Of a DNA stretch of 64,000 nt, positions 9,595-18,916 are shown piece by piece. The notes below the pieces were generated by a model that saw nothing but the letters and a program-made list of their open reading frames with translations, did not search any database and was not told the DNA's origin. Both the position numbers and the translations under genes were made by a program. Each line of letters opens with the position of its first letter. Position 1 is the stretch's first letter. The DNA comes from Streptomyces venezuelae (GTDB lineage Bacteria > Actinomycetota > Actinomycetes > Streptomycetales > Streptomycetaceae). The stretch spans positions 6,658,001 to 6,722,000 of the forward strand of contig NZ_CP029193.1 of NCBI RefSeq assembly GCF_008642355.1. Direction: 5' to 3'.

Positions 9595-11271
9595 TCAGCT
9601 CATGCGCAGCGCGAGGAAGAAATCGAGCTTGTCCTCCAGACGCGACAGGTCACGACCCGTCAACTGCTCGATACGTCCCACCCGGTAGCGCAGCGTGTTG
9701 ACGTGGAGGTGCAGTCGCGCCGCGCACCGGGTCCACGAGCCGTCGCTGTCGAGGAACGCCTCCAGCGTCGGGATGAGCTCCGCGCGGTGGCGCTGGTCGT
9801 ACTCGCGCAGCGGGTCGAGGAGCCGCGCGGTGAACGCCCGGCGCACGTCGTCCGGCACGAACGGCAGCAGCAGCACGTGCGAGGCCAGCTCCTGGTGCCC
9901 GGCAGCGCAGACCCGCCCCGGCCGCGCCGCCGCGACCCGGCGGGCGTGCCGTGCCTCCTCCAGGGCGCCGCGCAGCCCTTCCGCCGAGTGCACGGACGCG
10001 CTGACGCCGAGCGTGAGGCGGCCGTCGCCGTCCAGGCCCGCCGCCAGCGGATCGTGGACGGAGGTGAGGAGCGCGTCCGCGAGCAGGCCCGTCTCGGGCC
10101 CCTCGTGCTCGCCGGGGACCGCGGGCAGCGGTACGAGGGCGATCGCCTCGTCGCCGGTGTGCGCGACGGCGATCCGGTCGGACGGCTCGGGGCCCGACGC
10201 CGCCGGGTCGACGAGGATCTCCTCCAGGAGCGCCTGGGCGACGGGACCGCCGTCGATCTCCCCGCCCTCCCACTCCACGCGGGCCACGACGACCTGCCAG
10301 TGCGGAGCCGTACCGAGACCGGGCAGCAGCACCGGGGCGGCGACGCGCAGTCGGGCCGCGATCTCCGCGGGGGCGGCACCGGTCTGCACCAGTTCCAGGA
10401 CCTCCTGGGCCAGCCTGCGGCGTACCGTGCGGGCCGCGTCGCGCCGGTCGCGCTCCACCGCGATGAGCTGGGTGACGCCCTGCAGCAGGTCGAGCCGCTC
10501 CTCGGGCCAGTCGCCCGCGTCGGCCTCCACCGCGAGGACCCAGTCGGAGAGCACGGACTCGCGCACGTCGCGCGAGGCGCCGGCCGCTCCGCGCCCACTG
10601 GTCCGAATGGGGAACAGCGAGTACGTGACCGCGTCGACCGTCACGCGGTGCGGGCCGCGCCGTCCGGTCCTGACGGCCGCCAGGTGCTCCCCGGCGAGCC
10701 GCGCGCTCAGCGGCGCGGGCAGGACGTTTCCGGCCGCGCCCGACCCGGCGATCACACGCCCCGCGGGCGACAGGACCCACGCCCGCAGGTCCAGGTCGGT
10801 GCCGAGCAGGTCGAGGACGACGTCGGGCCCGCCGCCCGCCGGGCCCGAGGTCATCAGGCGGCGGTGCCGGTCGACGACGGCGGCCAGGTCCCCGGCGCGC
10901 TCGCCGGACACCTGGCGCACGACGTGCTCGGTGATCGTCGCGAAGGCCACCGACTCGTTGACCGCGAACAGCGGAAGGCGGTGCCGGGCGCAGGCCTGCA
11001 CGATGTCGTCGGGGATGTCGCCCAGCTCGGCCTCGCCGGCCGCGAGGGCGGCGACACCGGCGCTCGCGAGGATCCGCACGAAGGGCTCCGTGTCCGAGGC
11101 GTCGCGGCGCCAGGCGAGGCCGGTGAGGACCAGCTCGCCGCCCGCCAGATAGCGGCTGGGGTCCCGCAGGTCCGTGGTCATCACACCGCGCACGGTGCGG
11201 TCCAGCTCGTCCTCGCCGCCGAGCAGCCGCAGGCCCAGCGCGTCGGTGTCAAGGAGTGCGCGCAGCCGCAT
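9595..11271 (-). CDS. PucR-family transcriptional regulator of purine catabolism
   Basis: A 558-residue regulator with PucR architecture. The N-terminal PucR domain covers about residues 1-125 (GVMTTDLRDPSRYLAGGELVLTGLAW). A middle GGDEF-like/CdaR region follows. The C-terminal helix-turn-helix of the HTH_30 type covers about 495-555 (CAARLHLHVNTLRYRVGRIEQLTG). Members activate or repress purine degradation genes in response to purine intermediates. It is divergent from the xanthine dehydrogenase operon across a 341-nt gap, which strongly suggests that it controls that operon. It is followed by a strong terminator. The assignment to the family is secure; the ligand is inferred. Confidence 0.92.
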   Translation of the reverse strand: MRLRALLDTDALGLRLLGGEDELDRTVRGVMTTDLRDPSRYLAGGELVLTGLAWRRDASDTEPFVRILASAGVAALAAGEAELGDIPDDIVQACARHRLPLFAVNESVAFATITEHVVRQVSGERAGDLAAVVDRHRRLMTSGPAGGGPDVVLDLLGTDLDLRAWVLSPAGRVIAGSGAAGNVLPAPLSARLAGEHLAAVRTGRRGPHRVTVDAVTYSLFPIRTSGRGAAGASRDVRESVLSDWVLAVEADAGDWPEERLDLLQGVTQLIAVERDRRDAARTVRRRLAQEVLELVQTGAAPAEIAARLRVAAPVLLPGLGTAPHWQVVVARVEWEGGEIDGGPVAQALLEEILVDPAASGPEPSDRIAVAHTGDEAIALVPLPAVPGEHEGPETGLLADALLTSVHDPLAAGLDGDGRLTLGVSASVHSAEGLRGALEEARHARRVAAARPGRVCAAGHQELASHVLLLPFVPDDVRRAFTARLLDPLREYDQRHRAELIPTLEAFLDSDGSWTRCAARLHLHVNTLRYRVGRIEQLTGRDLSRLEDKLDFFLALRMS

Positions 11272-11612
11272 GGTGTCGTCGCCGCCGATCTGTCTCGAAT
11301 GGTGTGTACAAACATGTGCGCTCTGTAGCGCCGGGACCCGCCACCGGCGTGAGTCCGGGGTTTCCGGGGGGAACCCGCGAGGTTACTGGGGCCCGTTCTT
11401 CATACGAATCTACAAGACGCACGCCTTGGCCAGCCAACTCCTTCATGGTTTCGGTGACTGACCCCATCGGACGAGCGAGCGGTGTACTTGGCCCACTCCG
11501 CGTTAACAGCACATGAACGAGCAGTCGAGGGACCAACGGCCCGAGTGGCCGGAACGGAATGCTCCCGTCCCTCGAAGCGAAAGACCCTCGATACGAACAA
11601 GAAGAGAGCCTC
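11272..11612. promoter_or_regulatory. Divergent pucR / xanthine dehydrogenase control region
   Basis: A 341-nt non-coding stretch between divergent genes. Near the pucR start there is a partly palindromic GTGTGTACAAACATGTGC (about 11302-11319) that could be a regulator site. The rest holds no gene that I can support. A GAAGAGAG ribosome-binding site ends just before the FAD-subunit ATG at 11613. Confidence 0.45.
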
Positions 11613-12503
11613 ATGGACTTCCTTCGCCCCGCCAGCTGGGAGGAGGCGCTCGCCGCCAAGGCCGAGCACCCCACGGCTGTGCCGATTGCGGGTGGCACCG
11701 ACGTGATGGTCGAGATCAACTTCGACCACCGTCGTCCCGAGTACCTGCTTGACCTCAACCGCATCGTCGAGCTGCGCGAGTGGGAGGTGGGCGAGGAGAC
11801 GGTCCGGCTCGGTGCCTCCGTCCCGTACACCCAGATCATGGAGGAGCTCCGCACGGAGCTGCCCGGTCTGGCGCTCGCCTCGCACACGGTCGCCTCCCCG
11901 CAGATCCGCAACCGCGGCGGCGTCGGCGGCAATCTGGGCACCGCCTCCCCGGCCGGTGACGCCCACCCCGCCCTGCTGGCCGCCGACTGCGAGGTCGAGG
12001 TGGAGTCTGTGCGGGGCTCCCGCCTCATCCCGATCGACGCGTTCTACACCGGCGTGAAGCGCAACGCGCTCGCCCCGGACGAGCTCATCAAGTCCGTCCA
12101 CATCAAGAAGGCGGACGGTCCGCAGCAGTACTCGAAGGTCGGCACGCGCAACGCGATGGTCATCGCCGTGTGCGCCTTCGGTATCGCGCTGCACCCCGAG
12201 ACCCGGACCGTGCGGACCGGCATCGGCTCCGCCGCCCCCACGCCCATCCGGGCGAAGGCGGCCGAGGAATTCCTGAACGCCGCGCTCGAAGAGGGCGGCT
12301 TCTGGGACAGCAAGAAGATCATCACCCCCTCGATCGCGAAGCAGTTCGCGGAGCTCGCCTCCGGAGCCGCCAACCCGATCGACGACGTGCGCGGAACGGC
12401 GAACTACCGTCGGCACGCCGTCGGGATCATGGCCCGCCGCACGCTCGGCTGGACCTGGGAGTCGTACCGCGGCGAGGGCCGCAGCACTGAGGGAGTCGCA
12501 TGA
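11613..12503 (+). CDS. Xanthine dehydrogenase FAD-binding subunit
   Basis: A 296-residue FAD subunit of a bacterial molybdenum hydroxylase. PIAGGTDVMVEI near residue 27 and QIRNRGGVGGNLGTASPAGD near 96 are the two FAD-contacting motifs of the CoxM/XdhB family. A C-terminal CO dehydrogenase flavoprotein domain follows (GIGSAAPTPIRAKAAEEFL). It transfers electrons from the Fe-S subunit to NAD or another acceptor. The ATG at 11613 has GAAGAGAG upstream and starts the typical MDFLRPASWEEAL sequence. It overlaps the next gene by 4 nt (ATGA), so translation is coupled. The divergent PucR gene and the downstream purine permease point to xanthine/hypoxanthine as the substrate. Confidence 0.93.
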   Translation: MDFLRPASWEEALAAKAEHPTAVPIAGGTDVMVEINFDHRRPEYLLDLNRIVELREWEVGEETVRLGASVPYTQIMEELRTELPGLALASHTVASPQIRNRGGVGGNLGTASPAGDAHPALLAADCEVEVESVRGSRLIPIDAFYTGVKRNALAPDELIKSVHIKKADGPQQYSKVGTRNAMVIAVCAFGIALHPETRTVRTGIGSAAPTPIRAKAAEEFLNAALEEGGFWDSKKIITPSIAKQFAELASGAANPIDDVRGTANYRRHAVGIMARRTLGWTWESYRGEGRSTEGVA

Positions 12504-13096
12504 TGCGCGTGAACTTCACGGTCAACGGCCGGAAGCAGGAAGCCGACGACGTCTGGGAGGGCGAGTCCCTTCTGTACGTGCTGCGTGAGCGCATGGGGCT
12601 CCCGGGCTCCAAGAACGCCTGCGAGCAGGGCGAGTGCGGCTCCTGCACCGTCCGTCTCGACGGCGTGCCGGTCTGCGCGTGTCTCGTCGCGGCCGGACAG
12701 GCGGAGGGCCGCGAGGTCACCACCGTCGAGGGCCTCGCCGACTACGCCAAGCACCGTCAGGACGCCCACCCGGGCGGCGGCTGCGCCTCCGGCGCCTGCG
12801 GCACGTCCCTCCAGGACGCCCAGCAGTGGAGCGCCAAGGGCCAGGACTCGCAGACCGGCGAGGGCACCGAACTCTCCCCGATCCAGCAGGCGTTCATCGA
12901 CGCGGGCGCCGTCCAGTGCGGCTTCTGCACCCCCGGTCTGCTCGTCGCCGCCGACGAGCTCCTGGAGCGCAACGACACGCCGTCGGACGCGGACATCCGC
13001 GAGGCGCTCTCCGGCAACCTGTGCCGCTGCACGGGTTACGAGAAGATCCTCGACGCGGTCCGCCTCGCCGCGGCCCGCCAGGGAGAGGTGGTCTGA
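12500..13096 (+). CDS. Xanthine dehydrogenase 2Fe-2S subunit with an inserted Gly/Cys loop
   Basis: A 198-residue iron-sulfur subunit. The first cluster is bound by CEQGECGSC plus a later Cys; the second by CGFCTPG and NLCRCTGY. Family members are usually about 160 residues. Here roughly 40 extra residues lie between the two cluster domains, at about residues 88-125, including GGGCASGACG and a polar linker. The start overlaps the stop of the FAD subunit. An alternative ATG at 12503 differs by one residue. It relays electrons from the molybdopterin centre to FAD. The extra two-cysteine loop is unusual and is reported separately. Confidence 0.93.
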   Translation: MMRVNFTVNGRKQEADDVWEGESLLYVLRERMGLPGSKNACEQGECGSCTVRLDGVPVCACLVAAGQAEGREVTTVEGLADYAKHRQDAHPGGGCASGACGTSLQDAQQWSAKGQDSQTGEGTELSPIQQAFIDAGAVQCGFCTPGLLVAADELLERNDTPSDADIREALSGNLCRCTGYEKILDAVRLAAARQGEVV

Positions 13097-13098
13097 TC

Positions 13099-15483
13099 AT
13101 GGCCGGCACCACCACTGGCATCCCCGCCAACGTCACCCAGGGCTCGCAGACGAAGGGCGGCGTCGGCGAGTCGATGCTGCGCCCCGACGGCACCCTGAAG
13201 GTCACCGGCGAGTTCGCGTACTCCTCGGACATGTGGCACGAGGAGATGCTCTGGGGCCAGGTCCTGCGCTCCACCGTCGCCCACGCCGAGATCGTGTCCA
13301 TCGACACCTCCGAGGCCCTCGCCCTGTCCGGCGTGTATGCCGTCCTGACGGCCGACGACCTGCCGGCGGCGAAGAACTACGGCATGGAGTACCAGGACAC
13401 CCCCGTCCTCGCGTACGGCAAGGTCCGCCACCACGGCGAGCCGGTCGCCCTCGTGGCCGCCGACCACCCGGAGACCGCGCGCCGCGCCGCCGCCAAGATC
13501 AAGGTCGAGTACCGGGAACTGCCGGTCATCACGGACGAGGCGTCCGCGACCGCCCCCGACGCGATCCTGGTCCACGAGAACCGCGGCGACCACCACGCCG
13601 GGCACGTCCCGCACCCGAACATCGTGCACCGCCAGCCGATCATCCGCGGCAACGCCGACGAGGCCGCCAAGAAGGCCGACGTCATCGTCAGGGGCGAGTA
13701 CACGTTCGGCATGCAGGACCAGGCCTTCCTCGGCCCGGAGTCCGGCCTCGCGGTGCCCGCCGAGGACGGCGGCGTCGACCTGTACGTGGCCACCCAGTGG
13801 CTGCACTCCGACCTCAAGCAGATCGCCCCCTGCCTCGGCCTGCCCGAGGAGAAGGTCCGCATGACGATGGCGGGCATCGGCGGCGCGTTCGGCGGCCGCG
13901 AGGACATCTCGATGCAGATCCTCGCCTCGGTCCTCGCCCTGCGCACCTCCAAGCCGGTCAAGATGGTCTACAACCGGTACGAGTCGTTCTTCGGCCACGT
14001 CCACCGGCACCCGGCGAAGCTCTACTACGAGCACGGCGCCACCAAGGACGGCAAGCTCACGCACATGAAGTGCAAGATCGTCCTGGACGGCGGCGCCTAC
14101 ATGTCGTCGACCCCCTCGGTCGTCGGCAACGCCTCGTCCCTCTCGGTCGGCCCGTACGTCGTCGACGACGTGGAGATCGAGGCGATCGGCCTCTACACCA
14201 ACAACCCGCCCTGCGGCGCCATGCGCGGCTTCGGCGCGGTCCAGGCGTGCTTCGCCTACGAGGCGCAGATGGACAAGGTCGCCGCCAAGCTGGGCATGGA
14301 CCCGGTGGCGTTCCGGCAGAAGAACGCGATGGAGCAGGGCACGATCATGCCGACCGGGCAGCCGGTCGACTCGCCCGCCCCCGTCGCCGAGCTGCTGCGC
14401 CGCGTCAAGGCCCGTCCGCTGCCGCCCGTGCGCCAGTGGGAGTCCAGCGAGGGCGCCGACGTCCGCGCGCTGCCCGGCGGCCTGTCGAACACCACGCACG
14501 GCGAGGGTGTCGTCCGCGGCGTCGGCTACGCGGTCGGCATCAAGAACGTCGGCTTCTCCGAGGGCTTCGACGACTACTCGACCGCGAAGATCCGCCTCGA
14601 GGTCATCAACGGCGAGGCCGTGGCCACCGTGCACACCGCCGCGGCCGAGGTCGGCCAGGGCGGCGTGACCATCCACGCGCAGATCGCCCGCACCGAGCTC
14701 GGCGTCCAGCAGGTCACCATCGCCCCCGCCGACACGCAGGTGGGCTCGGCCGGATCGACCTCCGCGGGCCGCCAGACGTATATGACCGGCGGCGCCATCA
14801 AGAACTCCTGCGAGATCGTCCGCGAGAAGGTACTGGAGATCGGCCGGCGCAAGTTCGGCTCGTACCACCCGGCGTGGGCCAACGCCGAACTCCTCCTGGA
14901 GGGCGGCAAGGTCGTCACCGACGGCGGCGAGGTCCTCACCACCCTCGTGGAGGTCCTGGAGGACGAGGCCGTGGAGGTGGAGGAGGAGTTCAGGCACCGC
15001 CCCACCGAGGCCTTCGACCTGCGGACCGGCCAGGGCAACGGCCACGTCCAGTACGCCTTCGCCGCGCACCGCGCGGTGGTCGAGGTCGACACCGAGCTCG
15101 GCCTCGTCAAGGTGATCGAGCTGGCCTGCGCCCAGGACGTCGGCAAGGCGGTCAACCCGCTCTCCGTCATCGGGCAGATCCAGGGCGGCACCACCCAGGG
15201 CCTGGGTGTCGCGGTGATGGAAGAGATCATCGTCGACCCGAAGACCGCGAAGGTGCGCAACCCCTCCTTCACGGACTACCTGCTCCCCACCATCCTCGAC
15301 ACGCCGACCATCCCGGTCGACTACCTCGAACTGGCCGACCCGAACGCGCCGTACGGCGTGCGCGGCATCGGAGAGGCCCCGACCCTGTCGTCCACCCCCG
15401 CGGTCCTCGCGGCCATCAGGAACGCGACGGGTCTCGAGCTCGACAAGACGCCGGTACGTCCCGAACACCTCACCGGCACGTGA
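13099..15483 (+). CDS. Xanthine dehydrogenase molybdopterin-binding subunit
   Basis: A 794-residue catalytic subunit carrying the molybdenum cofactor that hydroxylates hypoxanthine/xanthine. The N-terminal a/b hammerhead domain is followed by Mo-binding segments GGIGGAFGGRED, GAMRGFGAVQA, EVGQGGVTIHAQ and the C-terminal VRGIGEAP, whose Glu is the catalytic base in the family. The start is the ATG 2 nt after the Fe-S subunit stop; a longer upstream open frame is only a shadow of that gene. It is the last gene of the three-gene operon and is followed by tandem terminator hairpins. Confidence 0.95.
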   Translation: MAGTTTGIPANVTQGSQTKGGVGESMLRPDGTLKVTGEFAYSSDMWHEEMLWGQVLRSTVAHAEIVSIDTSEALALSGVYAVLTADDLPAAKNYGMEYQDTPVLAYGKVRHHGEPVALVAADHPETARRAAAKIKVEYRELPVITDEASATAPDAILVHENRGDHHAGHVPHPNIVHRQPIIRGNADEAAKKADVIVRGEYTFGMQDQAFLGPESGLAVPAEDGGVDLYVATQWLHSDLKQIAPCLGLPEEKVRMTMAGIGGAFGGREDISMQILASVLALRTSKPVKMVYNRYESFFGHVHRHPAKLYYEHGATKDGKLTHMKCKIVLDGGAYMSSTPSVVGNASSLSVGPYVVDDVEIEAIGLYTNNPPCGAMRGFGAVQACFAYEAQMDKVAAKLGMDPVAFRQKNAMEQGTIMPTGQPVDSPAPVAELLRRVKARPLPPVRQWESSEGADVRALPGGLSNTTHGEGVVRGVGYAVGIKNVGFSEGFDDYSTAKIRLEVINGEAVATVHTAAAEVGQGGVTIHAQIARTELGVQQVTIAPADTQVGSAGSTSAGRQTYMTGGAIKNSCEIVREKVLEIGRRKFGSYHPAWANAELLLEGGKVVTDGGEVLTTLVEVLEDEAVEVEEEFRHRPTEAFDLRTGQGNGHVQYAFAAHRAVVEVDTELGLVKVIELACAQDVGKAVNPLSVIGQIQGGTTQGLGVAVMEEIIVDPKTAKVRNPSFTDYLLPTILDTPTIPVDYLELADPNAPYGVRGIGEAPTLSSTPAVLAAIRNATGLELDKTPVRPEHLTGT

Positions 15484-15484
15484 T

Positions 15485-15540
15485 CCCTCGCCGAGGGAAG
15501 GTCCCCCGCTCGGGGACCTGATCCCCCGCTCGGGGATCAG
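15485..15540 (+). terminator. Tandem terminator hairpins with identical loops
   Basis: Directly after the Mo-subunit stop there is a small hairpin CCCTC/GAGGG, then GGTCCCC-CGCTC-GGGGACC (15500-15518), then CTGATCCCC-CGCTC-GGGGATCAG (15518-15540). The last two share the same CGCTC loop. Together they form a strong block at the end of the xanthine dehydrogenase operon. Confidence 0.75.
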
Positions 15541-15733
15541 CAAGGTTCTCCGAGCGGTGCGCGGCTGCCAGGAACGTCACACTTCCACCGCCCGCACCGC
15601 TCGGAGCTCAACTCTCCGCTCCTTCGAGGGAGATGTCGTTCGTCTCGGGCCGTCCCCCGGGTCGTGCAGCCAACGCACCATCCCAAATCCCGCGACTCCG
15701 CGGGTGCCCCTGTGAACCTTGGGAGTAGGCACC

Positions 15734-17191
15734 ATGACCCAGTCGTCAGTGGAGCCGAAGACCACCGCAGAGGACGCGGGCCCCGGCTCACGCGTCCCGG
15801 CCGGCAGGTCTTGGCTCGACCGGTACTTTCACATATCCCGGAGAGGATCCACGGTCGCGCGCGAGGTGCGCGGCGGAATCACCACCTTCATGGCGATGGC
15901 GTACATCGTCCTGCTCAACCCCCTGATCCTCTCCGGCAAGGACGCGGCGGGGGACACCCTCGGCCAGAAGGCCGTGATCACCGCGACGGCGCTCGCCGCG
16001 GCGGTCACCACGCTCCTCATGGGCTTCGTCGGCAAGGTGCCGCTGGCCCTGGCCGCCGGGCTCTCCGTGTCCGGTGTGATCTCCTCGCAGGTCGCGCCCG
16101 AGATGACCTGGCCGCAGGCCATGGGCATGTGCGTGATGTACGGCGTGGTGATCATGCTTCTGGTGGTCACCGGGCTCCGCGAGATGATCATGAACGCGAT
16201 CCCGCTCGCCCTCAAGCACGGCATCACCATGGGCATCGGCCTGTTCATCGCCATCATCGGCCTGGTCAAGGGCGGCTTCGTCCACCCCGGCAAGGCCACC
16301 CCGCTCTCCCTCGGCCCCGCCGGTGAGCTCTCCGGCTGGCCCGTCCTGCTCTTCGCGGGCACCCTGCTCCTGATCTTCATGCTCCAGGCGCGCAACACCC
16401 CGGGCGCGATCCTGATCGGCATCGTCACCGGCACCGTGATCGCCGTCGTCCTCAACGCGCTCGACGTGATCGACCCCAAGCAGTGGGCGAACGGCGCCCC
16501 CGAACTGCACGGCAGCGCGGTCTCGTCGCCCGACTTCTCGCTCATCGGCGAGGTCGAGTTCGGCGGCTGGGGCGAGGTCGGCGCGATGACCGTCGGCATG
16601 ATCGTCTTCACCCTGGTGCTCGCCGGGTTCTTCGACGCGATGGCCACCATCATCGGCGTCGGCACCGAGGCCAACCTGGCCGACGAGAAGGGCCGTATGC
16701 CGGGCCTCTCCAAGGCGCTGTTCATCGACGGCGCCGGCGGCGCGATCGGCGGCGTGGCGGGCGGCTCCGGCCAGACCGTCTTCGTCGAGTCCGCCACCGG
16801 GGTCGGCGAGGGTGCCCGCACGGGCCTCGCCTCCGTCGTCACCGGCCTCTTCTTCGCCGCCTGCCTCTTCTTCACGCCGCTCACCGCGATCGTGCCGCAG
16901 GAGGTCGCCTCCGCCGCGCTCGTCGTCATCGGAGCGATGATGATGATGAACGCCCGGCACGTCGACTGGGCCGACCGCGCCACCGCCATCCCGGTCTTCC
17001 TGACCGTCGTGCTCATGCCCTTCACGTACACCATCACCACCGGTGTCGCGGCGGGCGTCATCTCCTGGGTCGCCATCAAGATCGCGCAGGGCAAGGCGCG
17101 CGAGATCGGCGCCTTCATGTGGGGCCTGACGGTGATCTTCATCGTCTACTTCGCCCTCAACCCCATCGAAGGATGGCTGGGCGTCCACTGA
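15734..17191 (+). CDS. AzgA-type purine (hypoxanthine/guanine/adenine) permease, NCS2 family
   Basis: A 485-residue polytopic membrane protein with about 12-14 helices. The opening TFMAMAYIVLLNP (residues about 49-61) and MGFVGKVPLALAAGLS are typical of the AzgA branch of NCS2 transporters. Conserved mid-protein motifs include FFDAMATIIGVGTEA and GGSGQTVFVESATGVGEGARTGLASV. It probably imports hypoxanthine, guanine or adenine by proton symport. ATG at 15734 (MTQSSVEP) has GGGAG upstream; a start at 15719 adds five residues. It sits between the xanthine dehydrogenase terminators and xdhC, so it belongs to the purine module but has its own promoter region. Confidence 0.92.
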   Translation: MTQSSVEPKTTAEDAGPGSRVPAGRSWLDRYFHISRRGSTVAREVRGGITTFMAMAYIVLLNPLILSGKDAAGDTLGQKAVITATALAAAVTTLLMGFVGKVPLALAAGLSVSGVISSQVAPEMTWPQAMGMCVMYGVVIMLLVVTGLREMIMNAIPLALKHGITMGIGLFIAIIGLVKGGFVHPGKATPLSLGPAGELSGWPVLLFAGTLLLIFMLQARNTPGAILIGIVTGTVIAVVLNALDVIDPKQWANGAPELHGSAVSSPDFSLIGEVEFGGWGEVGAMTVGMIVFTLVLAGFFDAMATIIGVGTEANLADEKGRMPGLSKALFIDGAGGAIGGVAGGSGQTVFVESATGVGEGARTGLASVVTGLFFAACLFFTPLTAIVPQEVASAALVVIGAMMMMNARHVDWADRATAIPVFLTVVLMPFTYTITTGVAAGVISWVAIKIAQGKAREIGAFMWGLTVIFIVYFALNPIEGWLGVH

Positions 17192-17243
17192 GGCGCTGAG
17201 CCCTCCGCACACCCGTAGCCCCGAGAGCCTTGAGGAGGCCGAC

Positions 17244-18404
17244 ATGCTGGACATCGCCGACGAGCTGAACCGGTGGGTCGAGCAGGGACGTGACTTCGCC
17301 GTCGCCACCGTGGTGGCGGTCGGCGGGAGCGCGCCCCGGCAGCCGGGCGCCGCGCTCGCCGTCGACAGCGCGGGCACGGCGATCGGCTCGGTCTCCGGCG
17401 GATGTGTGGAGGGCGCTGTCTACGAACTGTGCCGGCAGGCCCTGGAGGACGGCGAGACCGTCCTCGAACGGTTCGGCTACAGCGACGACGACGCCTTCGC
17501 CGTGGGTCTGACCTGCGGCGGCATCATCGACATCCTCGTGACCCCGGTCCGCGCCGACTCCGTGTCCAGGCCGGTGTTCGCCGCCGCCCTGGCCGCGGCC
17601 TGTGCGGGGGAGGCGGCCGCCGTCGCCCGGGTCACGTCCGGGCCCGCCGAGCTCCTCGGCCGCGCCCTCCTCGTCCGTACGACGGACGGGACAGGCGCGT
17701 ACGAGGGCGGCCTCGGCGGACACCCCGAGCTCGACCGCACCGTGGCGGCGGAGGCCCGCGCCCTGCTCGACGCCGGGCGCACCGCGACCGTGGAGATCGG
17801 CGCGGACGGCTCCCGGTGCGGGCAGCCGCTCGTGGTCCTCGTCGAGTCGAGCGTCCCGCCGCCCCGCATGATCGTGTTCGGCGCCATCGACTTCGCGTCG
17901 GCGCTGGTCCGCATGGGCAAGTTTCTCGGCTACCACGTCACCGTGTGCGACGCCCGGCCCGTCTTCGCCACCCCCACCCGCTTCCCCGACGCCGACGAGA
18001 TCGTCGTCGAATGGCCGCACCGCTACCTGGAGGGCACGGAGGTCGACGGCCGCACCGTGCTCTGCGTCCTCACCCACGACGCCAAGTTCGACGTACCGCT
18101 GCTGGAGCTGGCGCTGCGTCTCCCCGTCGCCTACGTCGGGGCCATGGGGTCGCGCCGTACGCACGAGGACCGCAACAAGCGCCTGCGCGAGGTCGGCGTC
18201 ACCGAGCTGGAGCTGGCGCGCCTGCGCTCGCCCATCGGCCTCGACCTGGGAGCCCGTACGCCCGAGGAGACGGCCCTCTCCATCGCCGCGGAGATCGTCG
18301 CCAACCGCCGGGGCGGCAGCGGGGTCTCCCTCACCGGGGCGCACACGCCGATCCACCACGACGGTTCGCGCGAACTGTCCGGGCGGATCGGGTCGGTCGC
18401 CTGA
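17244..18404 (+). CDS. xdhC: XdhC-family molybdenum cofactor maturation protein
   Basis: A 386-residue protein with an N-terminal XdhC/CoxI domain (VVAVGGSAPRQPGAALAV, then GSVSGGCVEGAVYE) and a C-terminal Rossmann domain (MIVFGAIDFASALVRMGKFL and VAYVGAMGSRRTHEDRNKRL). XdhC proteins bind Moco, promote its sulfuration and insert it into xanthine dehydrogenase in the cytoplasm. An excellent GAGGAGG site precedes the ATG. It is 52 nt behind the permease and is probably co-transcribed with it. Its presence supports the presence of an active three-subunit enzyme encoded upstream. Confidence 0.92.
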   Translation: MLDIADELNRWVEQGRDFAVATVVAVGGSAPRQPGAALAVDSAGTAIGSVSGGCVEGAVYELCRQALEDGETVLERFGYSDDDAFAVGLTCGGIIDILVTPVRADSVSRPVFAAALAAACAGEAAAVARVTSGPAELLGRALLVRTTDGTGAYEGGLGGHPELDRTVAAEARALLDAGRTATVEIGADGSRCGQPLVVLVESSVPPPRMIVFGAIDFASALVRMGKFLGYHVTVCDARPVFATPTRFPDADEIVVEWPHRYLEGTEVDGRTVLCVLTHDAKFDVPLLELALRLPVAYVGAMGSRRTHEDRNKRLREVGVTELELARLRSPIGLDLGARTPEETALSIAAEIVANRRGGSGVSLTGAHTPIHHDGSRELSGRIGSVA

Positions 18405-18423
18405 CAGACCTACGGCACCGGAC

Positions 18424-18912
18424 TCATACCGGCCCGCCCGCCAGGAGCCGGTCCGCCGCGCGTCCGAACATGCGCCGCGCCACGGACGACAGCACCCCGT
18501 CGCAGAGCGAGGGCAGCCCCCGTACGCGCAGATCCTCGCGCCACACCACCGTGGAACCCGGGCCCGAGGTGGCCGGATACACCTCGATCTCCGCCCACCC
18601 CGTCACGAACGACCCGCGCTTCTCCAGGCGGCACCGCCCCGGCGAGGCGCCGTCCGGCGGGCACCACTCGACGACCTCCATCACGTCGTCGAAGCCGACG
18701 GGGCCCAGCGCGCTGCGCGCCACGAAGACCGTGCCCACATGGGTGGGCGGGGGAGTGCCGACGGTGATGCGGGTGAGCGGGACGACGTCGCCGTGCCGCT
18801 CCCACGCGGTGAGCCTGCGCCACGCCTCGGCGGCGGGCAGGGGAGTGTCGCGGGTGATCTGGAAGATGGCCACGCCTTCGAGCCTGCCAGAGGAACCCGC
18901 TGACGGCGCCAT
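18424..18912 (-). CDS. SRPBCC-family (polyketide cyclase/dehydrase-like) protein
   Basis: About 162 residues with the START/SRPBCC fold pattern: an N-terminal strand FQITRDTPLPAAEAWRRLTAWERHG, then VPLTRITV, and a C-terminal long helix (SVARRMFGRAADRLLAG). Such proteins bind hydrophobic ligands; the ligand is not evident. The start is uncertain: the ATG at 18912 lacks a clear ribosome site, and a GTG at 18873 behind GAAGG would give 149 residues beginning at the conserved strand. It is convergent with xdhC and ends 19 nt from it. Confidence 0.7.
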   Translation of the reverse strand: MAPSAGSSGRLEGVAIFQITRDTPLPAAEAWRRLTAWERHGDVVPLTRITVGTPPPTHVGTVFVARSALGPVGFDDVMEVVEWCPPDGASPGRCRLEKRGSFVTGWAEIEVYPATSGPGSTVVWREDLRVRGLPSLCDGVLSSVARRMFGRAADRLLAGGPV

Positions 18913-18916
18913 GTGA

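Noticed and set aside
13036..15543. Long open frame antisense to the xanthine dehydrogenase Mo subunit
   Set aside because: Antisense shadow with Asp/Gly/Leu/Val-biased sequence. The sense frame carries complete family motifs.
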